A DNA stretch of 10,292 bases from positions 1 to 10,292 of the forward strand of contig CANQHB010000025.1 of assembly GCA_947623755.1 (NCBI GenBank). Direction: 5' to 3'. Below are positions 1 to 6,422 of the stretch, in pieces. The position numbers and the translations under genes are program-made. Under the pieces are notes generated by a model. That model had not been told where the DNA came from and ran no database searches. It saw nothing but the letters and a program-made list of their open reading frames with translations. Each line of letters opens with the position of its first letter. Position 1 is the stretch's first letter. Source of the DNA: an uncultured Bacilli bacterium. GTDB lineage: Bacteria > Bacillota_I > Bacilli_A > RF39 > UBA660.

Positions 1-21
1 ATTTTTATATTTTGCTTGCAT
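1..21 (-). CDS. 5' end of a downstream gene (partial, seven codons)
   Basis: An ATG at 21-19 opens a frame that stays open to the window edge and reads M-Q-A-K-Y-K-N. It is preceded by a strong Shine-Dalgarno sequence, GGAGGGG at 32-26, four bases from the ATG, and by an extended -10 promoter about 20 bases further up. This ordered set (promoter, short leader, ribosome site, ATG) is why I call a start here. Seven residues do not allow the product to be identified. It appears to be its own transcription unit, separated from the gatCAB operon by a terminator-like hairpin. Confidence 0.55.
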
Positions 22-43
22 ACTACCCCTCCAAGATAACTAT

Positions 44-72
44 ATTATACCACTAAAAAAGATAAAACACAA
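44..72 (-). promoter_or_regulatory. sigmaA-type promoter with extended -10 for the gene starting at 21
   Basis: On the minus strand, TTGTGT (72-67) is followed after 17 bases by TATAAT (49-44). A TG one base before the -10 gives TGGTATAAT, an extended -10. The -35 matches only three of six consensus bases, which an extended -10 can offset. The likely transcription start is around 37, giving a very short leader before the ATG at 21. The -35 lies in the loop and 3' arm of the terminator hairpin that ends the gatB operon. Confidence 0.6.
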
Positions 73-83
73 ATGTTCTATCT
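55..83 (-). terminator. Intrinsic terminator of the hisS-to-gatB operon
   Basis: AGATAGAACA (83-74) can pair with TGTTTTATCT (69-60) through ten base pairs, one of them G-T, closing a TTTG loop. Five further T follow the stem. The 5' arm starts inside the TAG stop codon of gatB. The stem is AT-rich and therefore weak for a Rho-independent terminator, but its position right after the last operon gene and the T tract support the call. Confidence 0.6.
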
Positions 84-1509
84 ATTTTAACTTTTCCTTT
101 AATATTTCTTTCGTTAAAACTGGATTAGCTTTCCCTCTTGTATTTTTCATGACTTGACCTACAAAATAATCAAATAAGTTAGTTTTTCCTGCTCTATATT
201 CTTTTACTTGAGCTTCACTATTACTAATAACTTCCTCAATTATTTTCGTAAGTTCTCCTTCATCACTAATTTGGGCATTATCTTTACTAACAAATTCTGC
301 GACTTCTTTTTCTTCTTCAATAACTTTTAAGAAAATTTCTTTCGCTTGTTTCGAACTAATAGTTCCTTTACTAATTAAATCTGTTAATTCTTTTAATCTT
401 TTCGGCGTTAAAAATAAATCATTAATTTCTCTATCATGTTTATTAATATAACCTAAAATTTGCGTTGTAATCCAGTTACTTGCTACTTTGGCGTCCATGC
501 CTAAACTTAAAGTTTCCTCAAAATAATCAGCAATGGCTCTTTCTTTAACTAAAATAGTCGCGTCATAATTACTTAAGCCATAATTATTTATATAATCATA
601 TTTTCTTTCTAAATGTAATCTTGGAATTTCTTTTTTTAACTCATCTAACCATTCCTTTGTAATTTTAAACTTTGGAATATTTGGTTCTACAAAGTATTTA
701 TAATCGATAGCGTCCACTTTACTTCGCATATGAATAGTTGCCATCGCTTCTTCATCCCATCTTCTGGTTTCTTGTTCTACTTCTTGATACCGCCCCTGTT
801 CTTTAAGTTTCGTTTGTCTTTTAATTTCATAATTAATGGCGTCATATACTCCTCCAAAGGAATTAATATTTTTAACTTCCACTCTTGTACCTAATTCTTT
901 AGCGTCATAATCCATAATTGAAACATTGACATCACATCTAATTTGCCCCTTTTTAGTATCGGCTTCCGATACATCACAATATTTATAGACGTCTCTCATA
1001 TGTTCCAAAAAGGCCACAGCTTCTTCGGCACTATGAAAACATGGCTCCGTCACTAATTCCAATAAAGGTACTCCGGCTCTATTATAATCAATAGTTGAAG
1101 TATCAAAATAATGGTCTAAACTAGCCGCGTCTTCCTCTAAATGAATATCATGAATATAAACTGGGATTAATTTTTCATTTACTTCAATTTGAATTTCGCC
1201 TTTAACTCCCACTGGACTTTCCATTTGCGTAATTTGATACCCTTTAGGTAAATCCGGATAATAATAATTTTTTCGGTCAAAATACATATATTCCGGTTGA
1301 ATGCAATTTAAAGCCATACTCATTTTTAAAGCGTCGGCCACACATTTTTTATTTACTACTGGTAAAGTCCCTGGAAAAGCCATATCCACTGGCGCAATAT
1401 TAGCATTAGGAGTCTCATTATAAGAATTACGGGCTGGTGAAAAAACTTTCGAATTGCTTTTAAGTTCACAATGCATTTCTAAACCAATAACCGCGACTTG
1501 TTCTTTCAT
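82..1509 (-). CDS. gatB: Aspartyl/glutamyl-tRNA(Asn/Gln) amidotransferase subunit B
   Basis: GatB is the tRNA-binding and phosphotransfer subunit of the cytoplasmic GatCAB complex. It activates Glu on tRNAGln or Asp on tRNAAsn with ATP so that ammonia from GatA can amidate it. The 475 residues match the family length. The cradle domain (about 1-295) carries the signature GLEMHCELK with His13, FDRKNYYYPDLPKGYQ at 77-92, HLEEDA with Glu125, and DYNRAGVPLLELVTEP with Glu151; the His and both Glu correspond to metal/ATP-site residues of the family. A helical region and a YqeY-like tail (about 410-475, with GQVMKNTRGKANP) bind the tRNA elbow. The four zinc-site cysteines of many GatB proteins are absent (FSPA and APVD in their place), as in Staphylococcus and Bacillus. 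The ATG overlaps the gatA stop codon by one base (TAATG), which suggests translational coupling. Stop codon TAG. Confidence 0.97.
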   Translation of the reverse strand: MKEQVAVIGLEMHCELKSNSKVFSPARNSYNETPNANIAPVDMAFPGTLPVVNKKCVADALKMSMALNCIQPEYMYFDRKNYYYPDLPKGYQITQMESPVGVKGEIQIEVNEKLIPVYIHDIHLEEDAASLDHYFDTSTIDYNRAGVPLLELVTEPCFHSAEEAVAFLEHMRDVYKYCDVSEADTKKGQIRCDVNVSIMDYDAKELGTRVEVKNINSFGGVYDAINYEIKRQTKLKEQGRYQEVEQETRRWDEEAMATIHMRSKVDAIDYKYFVEPNIPKFKITKEWLDELKKEIPRLHLERKYDYINNYGLSNYDATILVKERAIADYFEETLSLGMDAKVASNWITTQILGYINKHDREINDLFLTPKRLKELTDLISKGTISSKQAKEIFLKVIEEEKEVAEFVSKDNAQISDEGELTKIIEEVISNSEAQVKEYRAGKTNLFDYFVGQVMKNTRGKANPVLTKEILKEKLK

Positions 1510-2963
1510 TATTCTACCTCCTTTGCAATTTGACCTTTATAATTCATTTGGCTTTCCAATTTATAAGCAATATTTAAGACTACTTCATCTTTATAATTAT
1601 CTCCCGTAATATTAATACCTACTGGTAAATTATCGATAAATCCATTTGGAATTGTAATCGATGGAAACCCTCCAAAATTACCAATTTGTAAATGTTCTTC
1701 TAAGATACTGGTATTTTCATCAATCACGTCATCGTTTTGCTCAAAATATTTAGCTGGTCCACTCGAAACTGGTAAAATAAGGCCATCATATTCTCTAAAT
1801 AATCTTTTCATTTCATCAACTATTAATCTTCTTACTCTTTGCGCATTTTTAAAATATCTTTCTTGATTTTCTTTTTGTAAAACATAGGAACCAATTACAA
1901 ATCTTCTTTTTATAAGTGGTGAAAAGCCTAAAGTTCTATGTTCCATCATCATATCTGTTATTTTATTACTTTTTCCTCTCGGTCCAAAAATAATTCCAGT
2001 TAGATTTGACATATTACTGGTGGCCTCGGCACAAGATAAAACTACATAAACAGCCGGTAAAGCATTAAGTAAATCTTTATTTATGCTAACCCCATCCACT
2101 TGTATACCTAAACCTCTTACAATATCTAAGGTGTGCTTATAATTTTCTAAATGTTCTTTTAATTCTCTATTAGCATGGGGATAATTTTCAATATCGACTA
2201 ATTCTTTAATATAAAATAATTTTCTTCCTTTAACGTCTTTATCTAAAGCTTTCTGTAAGTTAATTTTGGTTGAATCCCAACTTGTCATATCATGGGAATC
2301 TATTCCTTTCATTGTATCCACGACAATGGCCGCGTCTTCTACTCTTCTAGTTAAAACCCCACAATGGTCTAGAGAACTAGCAAAAGGAAACAAACCATAT
2401 CTTGATAACATGCCATATGTTGGTTTATATCCGACAATTCCACAGAACGCCGCTGGTTTTCGAATTGAATCTCCTGTATCACTTCCTAAAGCATAAGGAT
2501 AAACCCCCGCAGCGACGGCACAAGCTGAACCTGCTGAAGAACCAGCACACATTCTTTTTTTACTCCAAGGATTAAGTACTACCCCGGTATGACATGTTGT
2601 CCCCGTTCCTCCCATACCAAACTCATCTAAAGCAGTCTTATTAACCATTACGGCCCCTTTATCAAATAATTTTTGAACCACTGTTGCCGTATAAAAAGGC
2701 ACATAATTATTTAAAGTATTCGAAGAACCCGTTGATAACACATTTTTAGTCGAGTAGTTATCTTTAACTCCAAAAGGTATTCCTGATACTAAACTATCTG
2801 TAACTGGACTTCCCTTTGCTTCATCTAAAATAGTTACAAAAGCATTATATTTTTCTTCTACTTCATGAGATTTTGCCAAGGCTTCTTTTACTAATTCTTC
2901 ACTCGTAACTTCGCCCTTTTTTAATAATTCATGCAATTCTTTAAGACTTTTATCCATATACAT
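1509..2963 (-). CDS. gatA: Aspartyl/glutamyl-tRNA(Asn/Gln) amidotransferase subunit A (amidase)
   Basis: GatA is the amidase-signature subunit of GatCAB. It releases ammonia from glutamine (or asparagine), which is channelled to GatB. From the ATG at 2963 it is 484 residues, normal for the family. The Ser-cisSer-Lys triad is visible: Lys67 in GVKDN, Ser142 in AGSSAGS, and Ser166 in TGDSIRKP, with the family spacing of 75 and 24 residues. Downstream, AAFCGIVGYKPTYG and SRYGLFPFASSLDH are typical GatA blocks. Two positions are unusual: the usual GGSS is AGSS, and the Gly before the nucleophile Ser is Asp165. I recall the latter from Mollicutes. The reading frame continues upstream across gatC, but that extension is unlike any GatA N-terminus. 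AAAGGTGG at 2980-2973 places the start at 2963; an ATG at 2957 (482 residues) is a possible alternative. It starts one base after the gatC stop. Confidence 0.96.
   Translation of the reverse strand: MYMDKSLKELHELLKKGEVTSEELVKEALAKSHEVEEKYNAFVTILDEAKGSPVTDSLVSGIPFGVKDNYSTKNVLSTGSSNTLNNYVPFYTATVVQKLFDKGAVMVNKTALDEFGMGGTGTTCHTGVVLNPWSKKRMCAGSSAGSACAVAAGVYPYALGSDTGDSIRKPAAFCGIVGYKPTYGMLSRYGLFPFASSLDHCGVLTRRVEDAAIVVDTMKGIDSHDMTSWDSTKINLQKALDKDVKGRKLFYIKELVDIENYPHANRELKEHLENYKHTLDIVRGLGIQVDGVSINKDLLNALPAVYVVLSCAEATSNMSNLTGIIFGPRGKSNKITDMMMEHRTLGFSPLIKRRFVIGSYVLQKENQERYFKNAQRVRRLIVDEMKRLFREYDGLILPVSSGPAKYFEQNDDVIDENTSILEEHLQIGNFGGFPSITIPNGFIDNLPVGINITGDNYKDEVVLNIAYKLESQMNYKGQIAKEVE
1517..1521 (-). 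promoter_or_regulatory. Strong ribosome binding site of gatB inside the gatA end
   Basis: The minus strand reads AAAGGAGGTAGAATAATG, with the core GGAGG at 1521-1517 and seven bases to the gatB ATG at 1509. It lies within the last gatA codons. Together with the TAATG stop/start overlap, it fixes the gatB start and points to coupled translation of GatA and GatB. Confidence 0.85.
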
Positions 2964-2964
2964 C

Positions 2965-3261
2965 CTACTCCACCACCTTTGGTACTTCAATTTCTCTACC
3001 CTCAACCATTCCGGCATTTTGAAGGGCCTCATCAATTGGAATAGATTCTTCGGCAACGTCTTCTCTTAAACTAAAGCTAAAATCATCTAACGCATGAGTC
3101 ATCGCTTCCACTTTTTCAATATTGGGAATTTTCGTTAAAGTATCGATTGTTTTATCAATGGCCTCAAACTCATCTAAAACCATTTTATTTTCTTCTGGTG
3201 TTAAGCCAATTAATAATTTAGCCGCGTAATCATCCACCATTTCTTTTGTAAATTTACTCAT
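2965..3261 (-). CDS. gatC: Aspartyl/glutamyl-tRNA(Asn/Gln) amidotransferase subunit C
   Basis: GatC is the small subunit that wraps around the GatA/GatB interface and stabilises the amidotransferase. The 98-residue product shows the family pattern: an N-terminal helix (FTKEMVDDYAAKLLIGL), a second helix region, then THALDD, LREDV, an IDEALQNA helix and the C-terminal VPKVVE. The family is normally about 95-100 residues. I chose the ATG at 3261 over an in-frame GTG at 3270, because AGGTGA lies five bases upstream of the ATG and the GTG has no ribosome site. It sits nine bases after the second aspS and one base before gatA, in the gatC-gatA-gatB order common in Bacillota. Stop codon TAG. Confidence 0.95.
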   Translation of the reverse strand: MSKFTKEMVDDYAAKLLIGLTPEENKMVLDEFEAIDKTIDTLTKIPNIEKVEAMTHALDDFSFSLREDVAEESIPIDEALQNAGMVEGREIEVPKVVE

Positions 3262-3266
3262 TTTTA

Positions 3267-3272
3267 TCACCT
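3267..3272 (-). promoter_or_regulatory. Ribosome binding site that decides the gatC start
   Basis: AGGTGA (3272-3267) overlaps the TAG stop codon of the second aspS and stands five bases before the ATG at 3261. It supports the ATG start of gatC rather than the GTG at 3270, and it ties gatC translation to the end of the upstream gene. Confidence 0.7.
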
Positions 3273-5025
3273 AATTTTCTTTAATATCTATTTTAATCCC
3301 TAATTCCTTTAGTTGGGTATCTGTAAGGGGTGAAGGACTTCCCATCATATTATCGGCCCCGGAAGCACTTGTTGGAAAAGCTTGAACTTCTCTTAAATTA
3401 GCCTCATCTTTTATAAGCATTAAAATTCTATCAATTCCGGGAGCCATTCCTCCATGGGGAGGACAACCATATTTAAAGGCTGTAATAAGGGAAGTAAATT
3501 TTTCTTCGACTTCTTCTTTTGTATATCCGACTACTTGAAATCCTTTTATTAAAGACTTGATATCATGATTTCGTATTGCTCCACTAGCCATTTCACACCC
3601 ATTACAAACAAAATCATATTGATAAGCTAAAATATCTAACACATTTTCATGGGTCTCATAATCTTTAATTCCACCATGGGGTAAACTAAAGGGATTATGA
3701 CAAAATTCATATTTTTTATTTTCATAATCGTATTGAAACATTGGAAAATCTTTAACAATACATAATTCCAATTTATCTTTATCTAGTAGTTCTAGTTTAT
3801 TTCCTAATTCGGTTCTAATTAGCCCCGCCATCTTTTGCGCCACTTCTAATCTTCTATTAGCAATAAAAAACATTACACTATTTTCGGTCATATTAAATTC
3901 TTTAATCAAATTTTTTCTTTCGTTGTCACTTAAAAATTTATCAATTGGTCCTTTAAAAGTTCCATCCGCCATTAAAGTTAAATACCCAATCCCCGGCATA
4001 CCTATTTTATTTGCATATTCCACTATTTCATTAAACCAACTATTAGACTTATCTCCAATATTTGGTACTACAATCACTTTAATAATGCTCTCTTTAAACG
4101 GTTTAAAAGTAGTATTTTTAAGTATCTCTGTTGCATCTTTAATTATTAAGGGATTTCGTAAATCGGGTTTATCGGTCCCATAACTGTCCATCGCTTCCTT
4201 ATAAGTTATTCGACTAAAAGGCCGCGGTGAAACTTTTTTATTACTAAATTTTGTAAAAACATCATAAAATATTTCTTCCCCAATTTCTAAAACTTCTTCT
4301 TCCGTAACAAAACTCATTTCCATATCTAATTGATAAAACTCCAGGGTTCTATCACTTCTGGCGTCTTCATCTCTAAAACATGGCGCTATTTGAAAATATT
4401 TTTCAATTCCTCCGACCATTAATAATTCTTTATATATTTGAGGCGCTTGCGGTAAAGCATAAAATTTCCCTTTAAAATTTCTTGATGGTACCACAAAATC
4501 TCTTGCCCCTTCAGGACTACTCGCAGTAAGAATTGGGGTTTGCACTTCCATAAAGCCCAAATCAAACATTTTATTTCTAAGAAAATGTAATACCTCACTT
4601 CTTAATTTAAAAATATCTTTAACTTTATTATTTCTTAAATCTAAATACCGATATTTAAGTCTTATATCTTCATTAGCTTCTTTACTACTCATAATTCCAA
4701 AAGGAAGTTCATGTCGTGATGGACTAAGGACTTCTAAACTTTCTACTAATAATTCTATTTCTCCAGTTTTAAGTTTTTCGTTATAAGTATCTTCATCTCT
4801 TTTGCGAATCTTTCCCTTTAAACGCACCACTGATTCTTTAGCAAGTCCTTTAAATAAATTATCATCATTACTAACCGTTTGCAATACTTCCGTATTATCT
4901 CTTAAATCTAAAAATAAAACTCCTCCGTGGTCTCTTATATTAGCAATCCAACCACTAACTACTACTTCTTTACCTATATCATTTCTACTAAGTTCTTCGA
5001 TATAATGCGTATGATATTTATTCAT
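3271..5025 (-). CDS. aspS: Aspartyl-tRNA synthetase, second copy (non-discriminating-like)
   Basis: A class II synthetase of the bacterial AspRS type that charges tRNAAsp and, by inference, perhaps tRNAAsn with aspartate. From the ATG at 5025 it is 584 residues. The N-terminal OB-fold anticodon domain (about 1-105) contains GWIANIRDHGG. The catalytic core follows, with SPEGARDF near 170, QAPQ at 193-196 and motif 2 FRDEDARSDRTLEFYQLD at 217-234. After the GAD-type insertion come HNPFSLP, the GCEMASGAIRNH block and motif 3 GMAPGIDR at 526-533. His33 occupies the position that is His in the non-discriminating Pseudomonas aeruginosa enzyme and Leu in E. coli. It is followed directly by gatCAB, the enzyme that would use Asp-tRNAAsn. 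An in-frame GTG at 5052 would overlap asnS, but GGAG at 5037-5034 supports the ATG. It is clearly paralogous to the aspS copy at 6423-8153. AspRS identity is secure; the tRNA specificity is inference. Confidence 0.95.
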   Translation of the reverse strand: MNKYHTHYIEELSRNDIGKEVVVSGWIANIRDHGGVLFLDLRDNTEVLQTVSNDDNLFKGLAKESVVRLKGKIRKRDEDTYNEKLKTGEIELLVESLEVLSPSRHELPFGIMSSKEANEDIRLKYRYLDLRNNKVKDIFKLRSEVLHFLRNKMFDLGFMEVQTPILTASSPEGARDFVVPSRNFKGKFYALPQAPQIYKELLMVGGIEKYFQIAPCFRDEDARSDRTLEFYQLDMEMSFVTEEEVLEIGEEIFYDVFTKFSNKKVSPRPFSRITYKEAMDSYGTDKPDLRNPLIIKDATEILKNTTFKPFKESIIKVIVVPNIGDKSNSWFNEIVEYANKIGMPGIGYLTLMADGTFKGPIDKFLSDNERKNLIKEFNMTENSVMFFIANRRLEVAQKMAGLIRTELGNKLELLDKDKLELCIVKDFPMFQYDYENKKYEFCHNPFSLPHGGIKDYETHENVLDILAYQYDFVCNGCEMASGAIRNHDIKSLIKGFQVVGYTKEEVEEKFTSLITAFKYGCPPHGGMAPGIDRILMLIKDEANLREVQAFPTSASGADNMMGSPSPLTDTQLKELGIKIDIKEN

Positions 5026-5033
5026 TTTTAAGT

Positions 5034-5037
5034 CTCC
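5034..5037 (-). promoter_or_regulatory. Ribosome binding site that decides the start of the second aspS
   Basis: In the 16-base gap after asnS the minus strand reads ACGGAGAC, with GGAG at 5037-5034 and eight bases to the ATG at 5025. This supports the ATG (protein starting MNKYHTHY) over the in-frame GTG at 5052, which lies inside asnS and has no such site at the right distance. Confidence 0.75.
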
Positions 5038-5041
5038 GTTT

Positions 5042-6409
5042 CTAATAATCACAATTACCTGGGGTTCTAGGATATGGAATAACGTCTCGGATATTATCGA
5101 CTCCGGTTAAATATATTAGTAATCTTTCAAATCCCATACCAAAGCCGGAATGAATGCACCCTCCAAATTTTCGTAAATTTACATACCATTCCATGTCTTT
5201 TGCATTCATATCTAATTCTTGCATTCTTTTTACAAGCAAATCATATTTTTCTTCTCTTTGACTTCCCCCCATTAATTCTCCTGCACCTGGCACTTCTAAA
5301 TCAACCGCGGCCACTGTTTCGCCATCGGGATTTAATTTCATATAGAAAGCCTTAATATCTTTAGGCCAATTCTTAATAAATACTGGTCCATTAAAATATT
5401 CCGTAATATATTTTTCATGTTCTTTGGCAATATCTTCTCCATATTCTGGCGCAAATTCCCATTTAACGTCAGCCTTTTTTAAAATTGTAATTACGTCTTT
5501 ATGGTCAATTCTGGTAAATTTGCTATTTACTAATTTTTCTAATTTCTCTTTTAAACCTTTTTCCACAAATTTATCAAAGAAATTAACTTCTTGCTTACAG
5601 TTATCCAAAACATACTTAATTACATATTTAAGCATATCTTCCATAATATCCATATCGCCCTCTAAATCGCAAAAAGCAATTTCGGGTTCAATCATCCAAA
5701 ATTCCGAAGCATGCGTTTTAGTATTGGAGTTTTCCGCCCTAAAAGTTGGTCCAAAAGTATAAGTTTTCTTATAAGCTAAAGCAAATGTTTCGGCCTCTAA
5801 CTGTCCACTTACGGTTAAATTAGTCATTTTTCCAAAGAAATCTTTACTATAATCTACATTGCCTTTTATTTTATCTAAAGGAATCGTCGTTACTTGAAAC
5901 ATTTCGCCGGCGCCTTCACAATCACTAGCCGTAATAAGTGGTGCATGAAAATAGACATAGCCCCGTTCTTGAAAATATTTATGAATCGCGTATGCCGCGA
6001 TACTTCTTACTCGAAATACTGCTTGAAATAAATTAGTTCTAGGTCTTAAATAAGCAATTTCTCTTAAAAATTCTCTAGTTGGACGCCCCTTTGCTTGTAA
6101 AGGATAATCTTCTGTAACATCCCCTAATAAAACAATCTCTCTTGCTTTAAGTTCATAATCTTGCGTTCCCATTGATTTTACAATCGTTCCTCTAACTTTA
6201 ATCGCACAACCCACTAACAATTTAGTAACTTCCTTAAAATTAGCTAATTCTTCATCATAAACTACTTGTAAATGTTCTTGCACTGTTCCATCACTAAAAT
6301 CAATAAACCCAAAAGTTTTTTGGTCCCGATGATTTCTAATCCATCCTTCTAGAGTTACGTCTTTATCAATATAATCATTAATATTAGCTAATAAATCTCT
6401 TAAATCCAT
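5042..6409 (-). CDS. asnS: Asparaginyl-tRNA synthetase
   Basis: Class IIb synthetase that charges tRNAAsn directly with asparagine in the cytoplasm. The 455 residues are close to the usual 430-466. An OB-fold anticodon domain (about 17-105, GWIRNHRD near 22-29) is followed by the catalytic core: SDCEGAGEMF at 162-171, the AsnRS-specific VSGQLEAE near 200-207, motif 2 FRAENSN...EFWMIEPE at 223-243, GGSQREE, and motif 3 HSGFGMGFER at 420-429 with the terminal IRDVIPYPRTP. The FRAENSN and EFWM blocks separate it from AspRS. In motif 2 the common T-x-R-H is T-K-T-H here. The ATG at 6409 has AAGGA at 6424-6420, ten bases upstream, overlapping the stop of the preceding aspS. It lies between the two aspS copies in the same operon. 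Its presence means the organism does not depend on GatCAB for Asn-tRNAAsn if asparagine is available. Stop codon TAG. Confidence 0.97.
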   Translation of the reverse strand: MDLRDLLANINDYIDKDVTLEGWIRNHRDQKTFGFIDFSDGTVQEHLQVVYDEELANFKEVTKLLVGCAIKVRGTIVKSMGTQDYELKAREIVLLGDVTEDYPLQAKGRPTREFLREIAYLRPRTNLFQAVFRVRSIAAYAIHKYFQERGYVYFHAPLITASDCEGAGEMFQVTTIPLDKIKGNVDYSKDFFGKMTNLTVSGQLEAETFALAYKKTYTFGPTFRAENSNTKTHASEFWMIEPEIAFCDLEGDMDIMEDMLKYVIKYVLDNCKQEVNFFDKFVEKGLKEKLEKLVNSKFTRIDHKDVITILKKADVKWEFAPEYGEDIAKEHEKYITEYFNGPVFIKNWPKDIKAFYMKLNPDGETVAAVDLEVPGAGELMGGSQREEKYDLLVKRMQELDMNAKDMEWYVNLRKFGGCIHSGFGMGFERLLIYLTGVDNIRDVIPYPRTPGNCDY

Positions 6410-6422
6410 AATTAATCATTCC

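Noticed and set aside
1370..1470. Loss of the zinc-binding cysteines in GatB as a novelty
   Set aside because: Staphylococcus and Bacillus GatB also lack them, so this is an ordinary Bacilli feature and only a taxonomic hint.
2964..3056. 31-residue N-terminal extension of GatA overlapping gatC
   Set aside because: The extension is read from gatC coding sequence in another frame, is rich in Trp, Arg and Met, and does not resemble GatA N-termini. The protein from M-Y-M-D-K-S-L matches the family start and has a ribosome site.
3262..3270. GTG start at 3270 for gatC
   Set aside because: AGGTGA lies between the GTG and the ATG at 3261, so it can serve only the ATG.
5026..5052. GTG start at 5052 for the second aspS
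   Set aside because: It would overlap asnS and lacks a well-placed ribosome site. The ATG at 5025 has GGAG eight bases upstream, and the following residues match AspRS N-termini.
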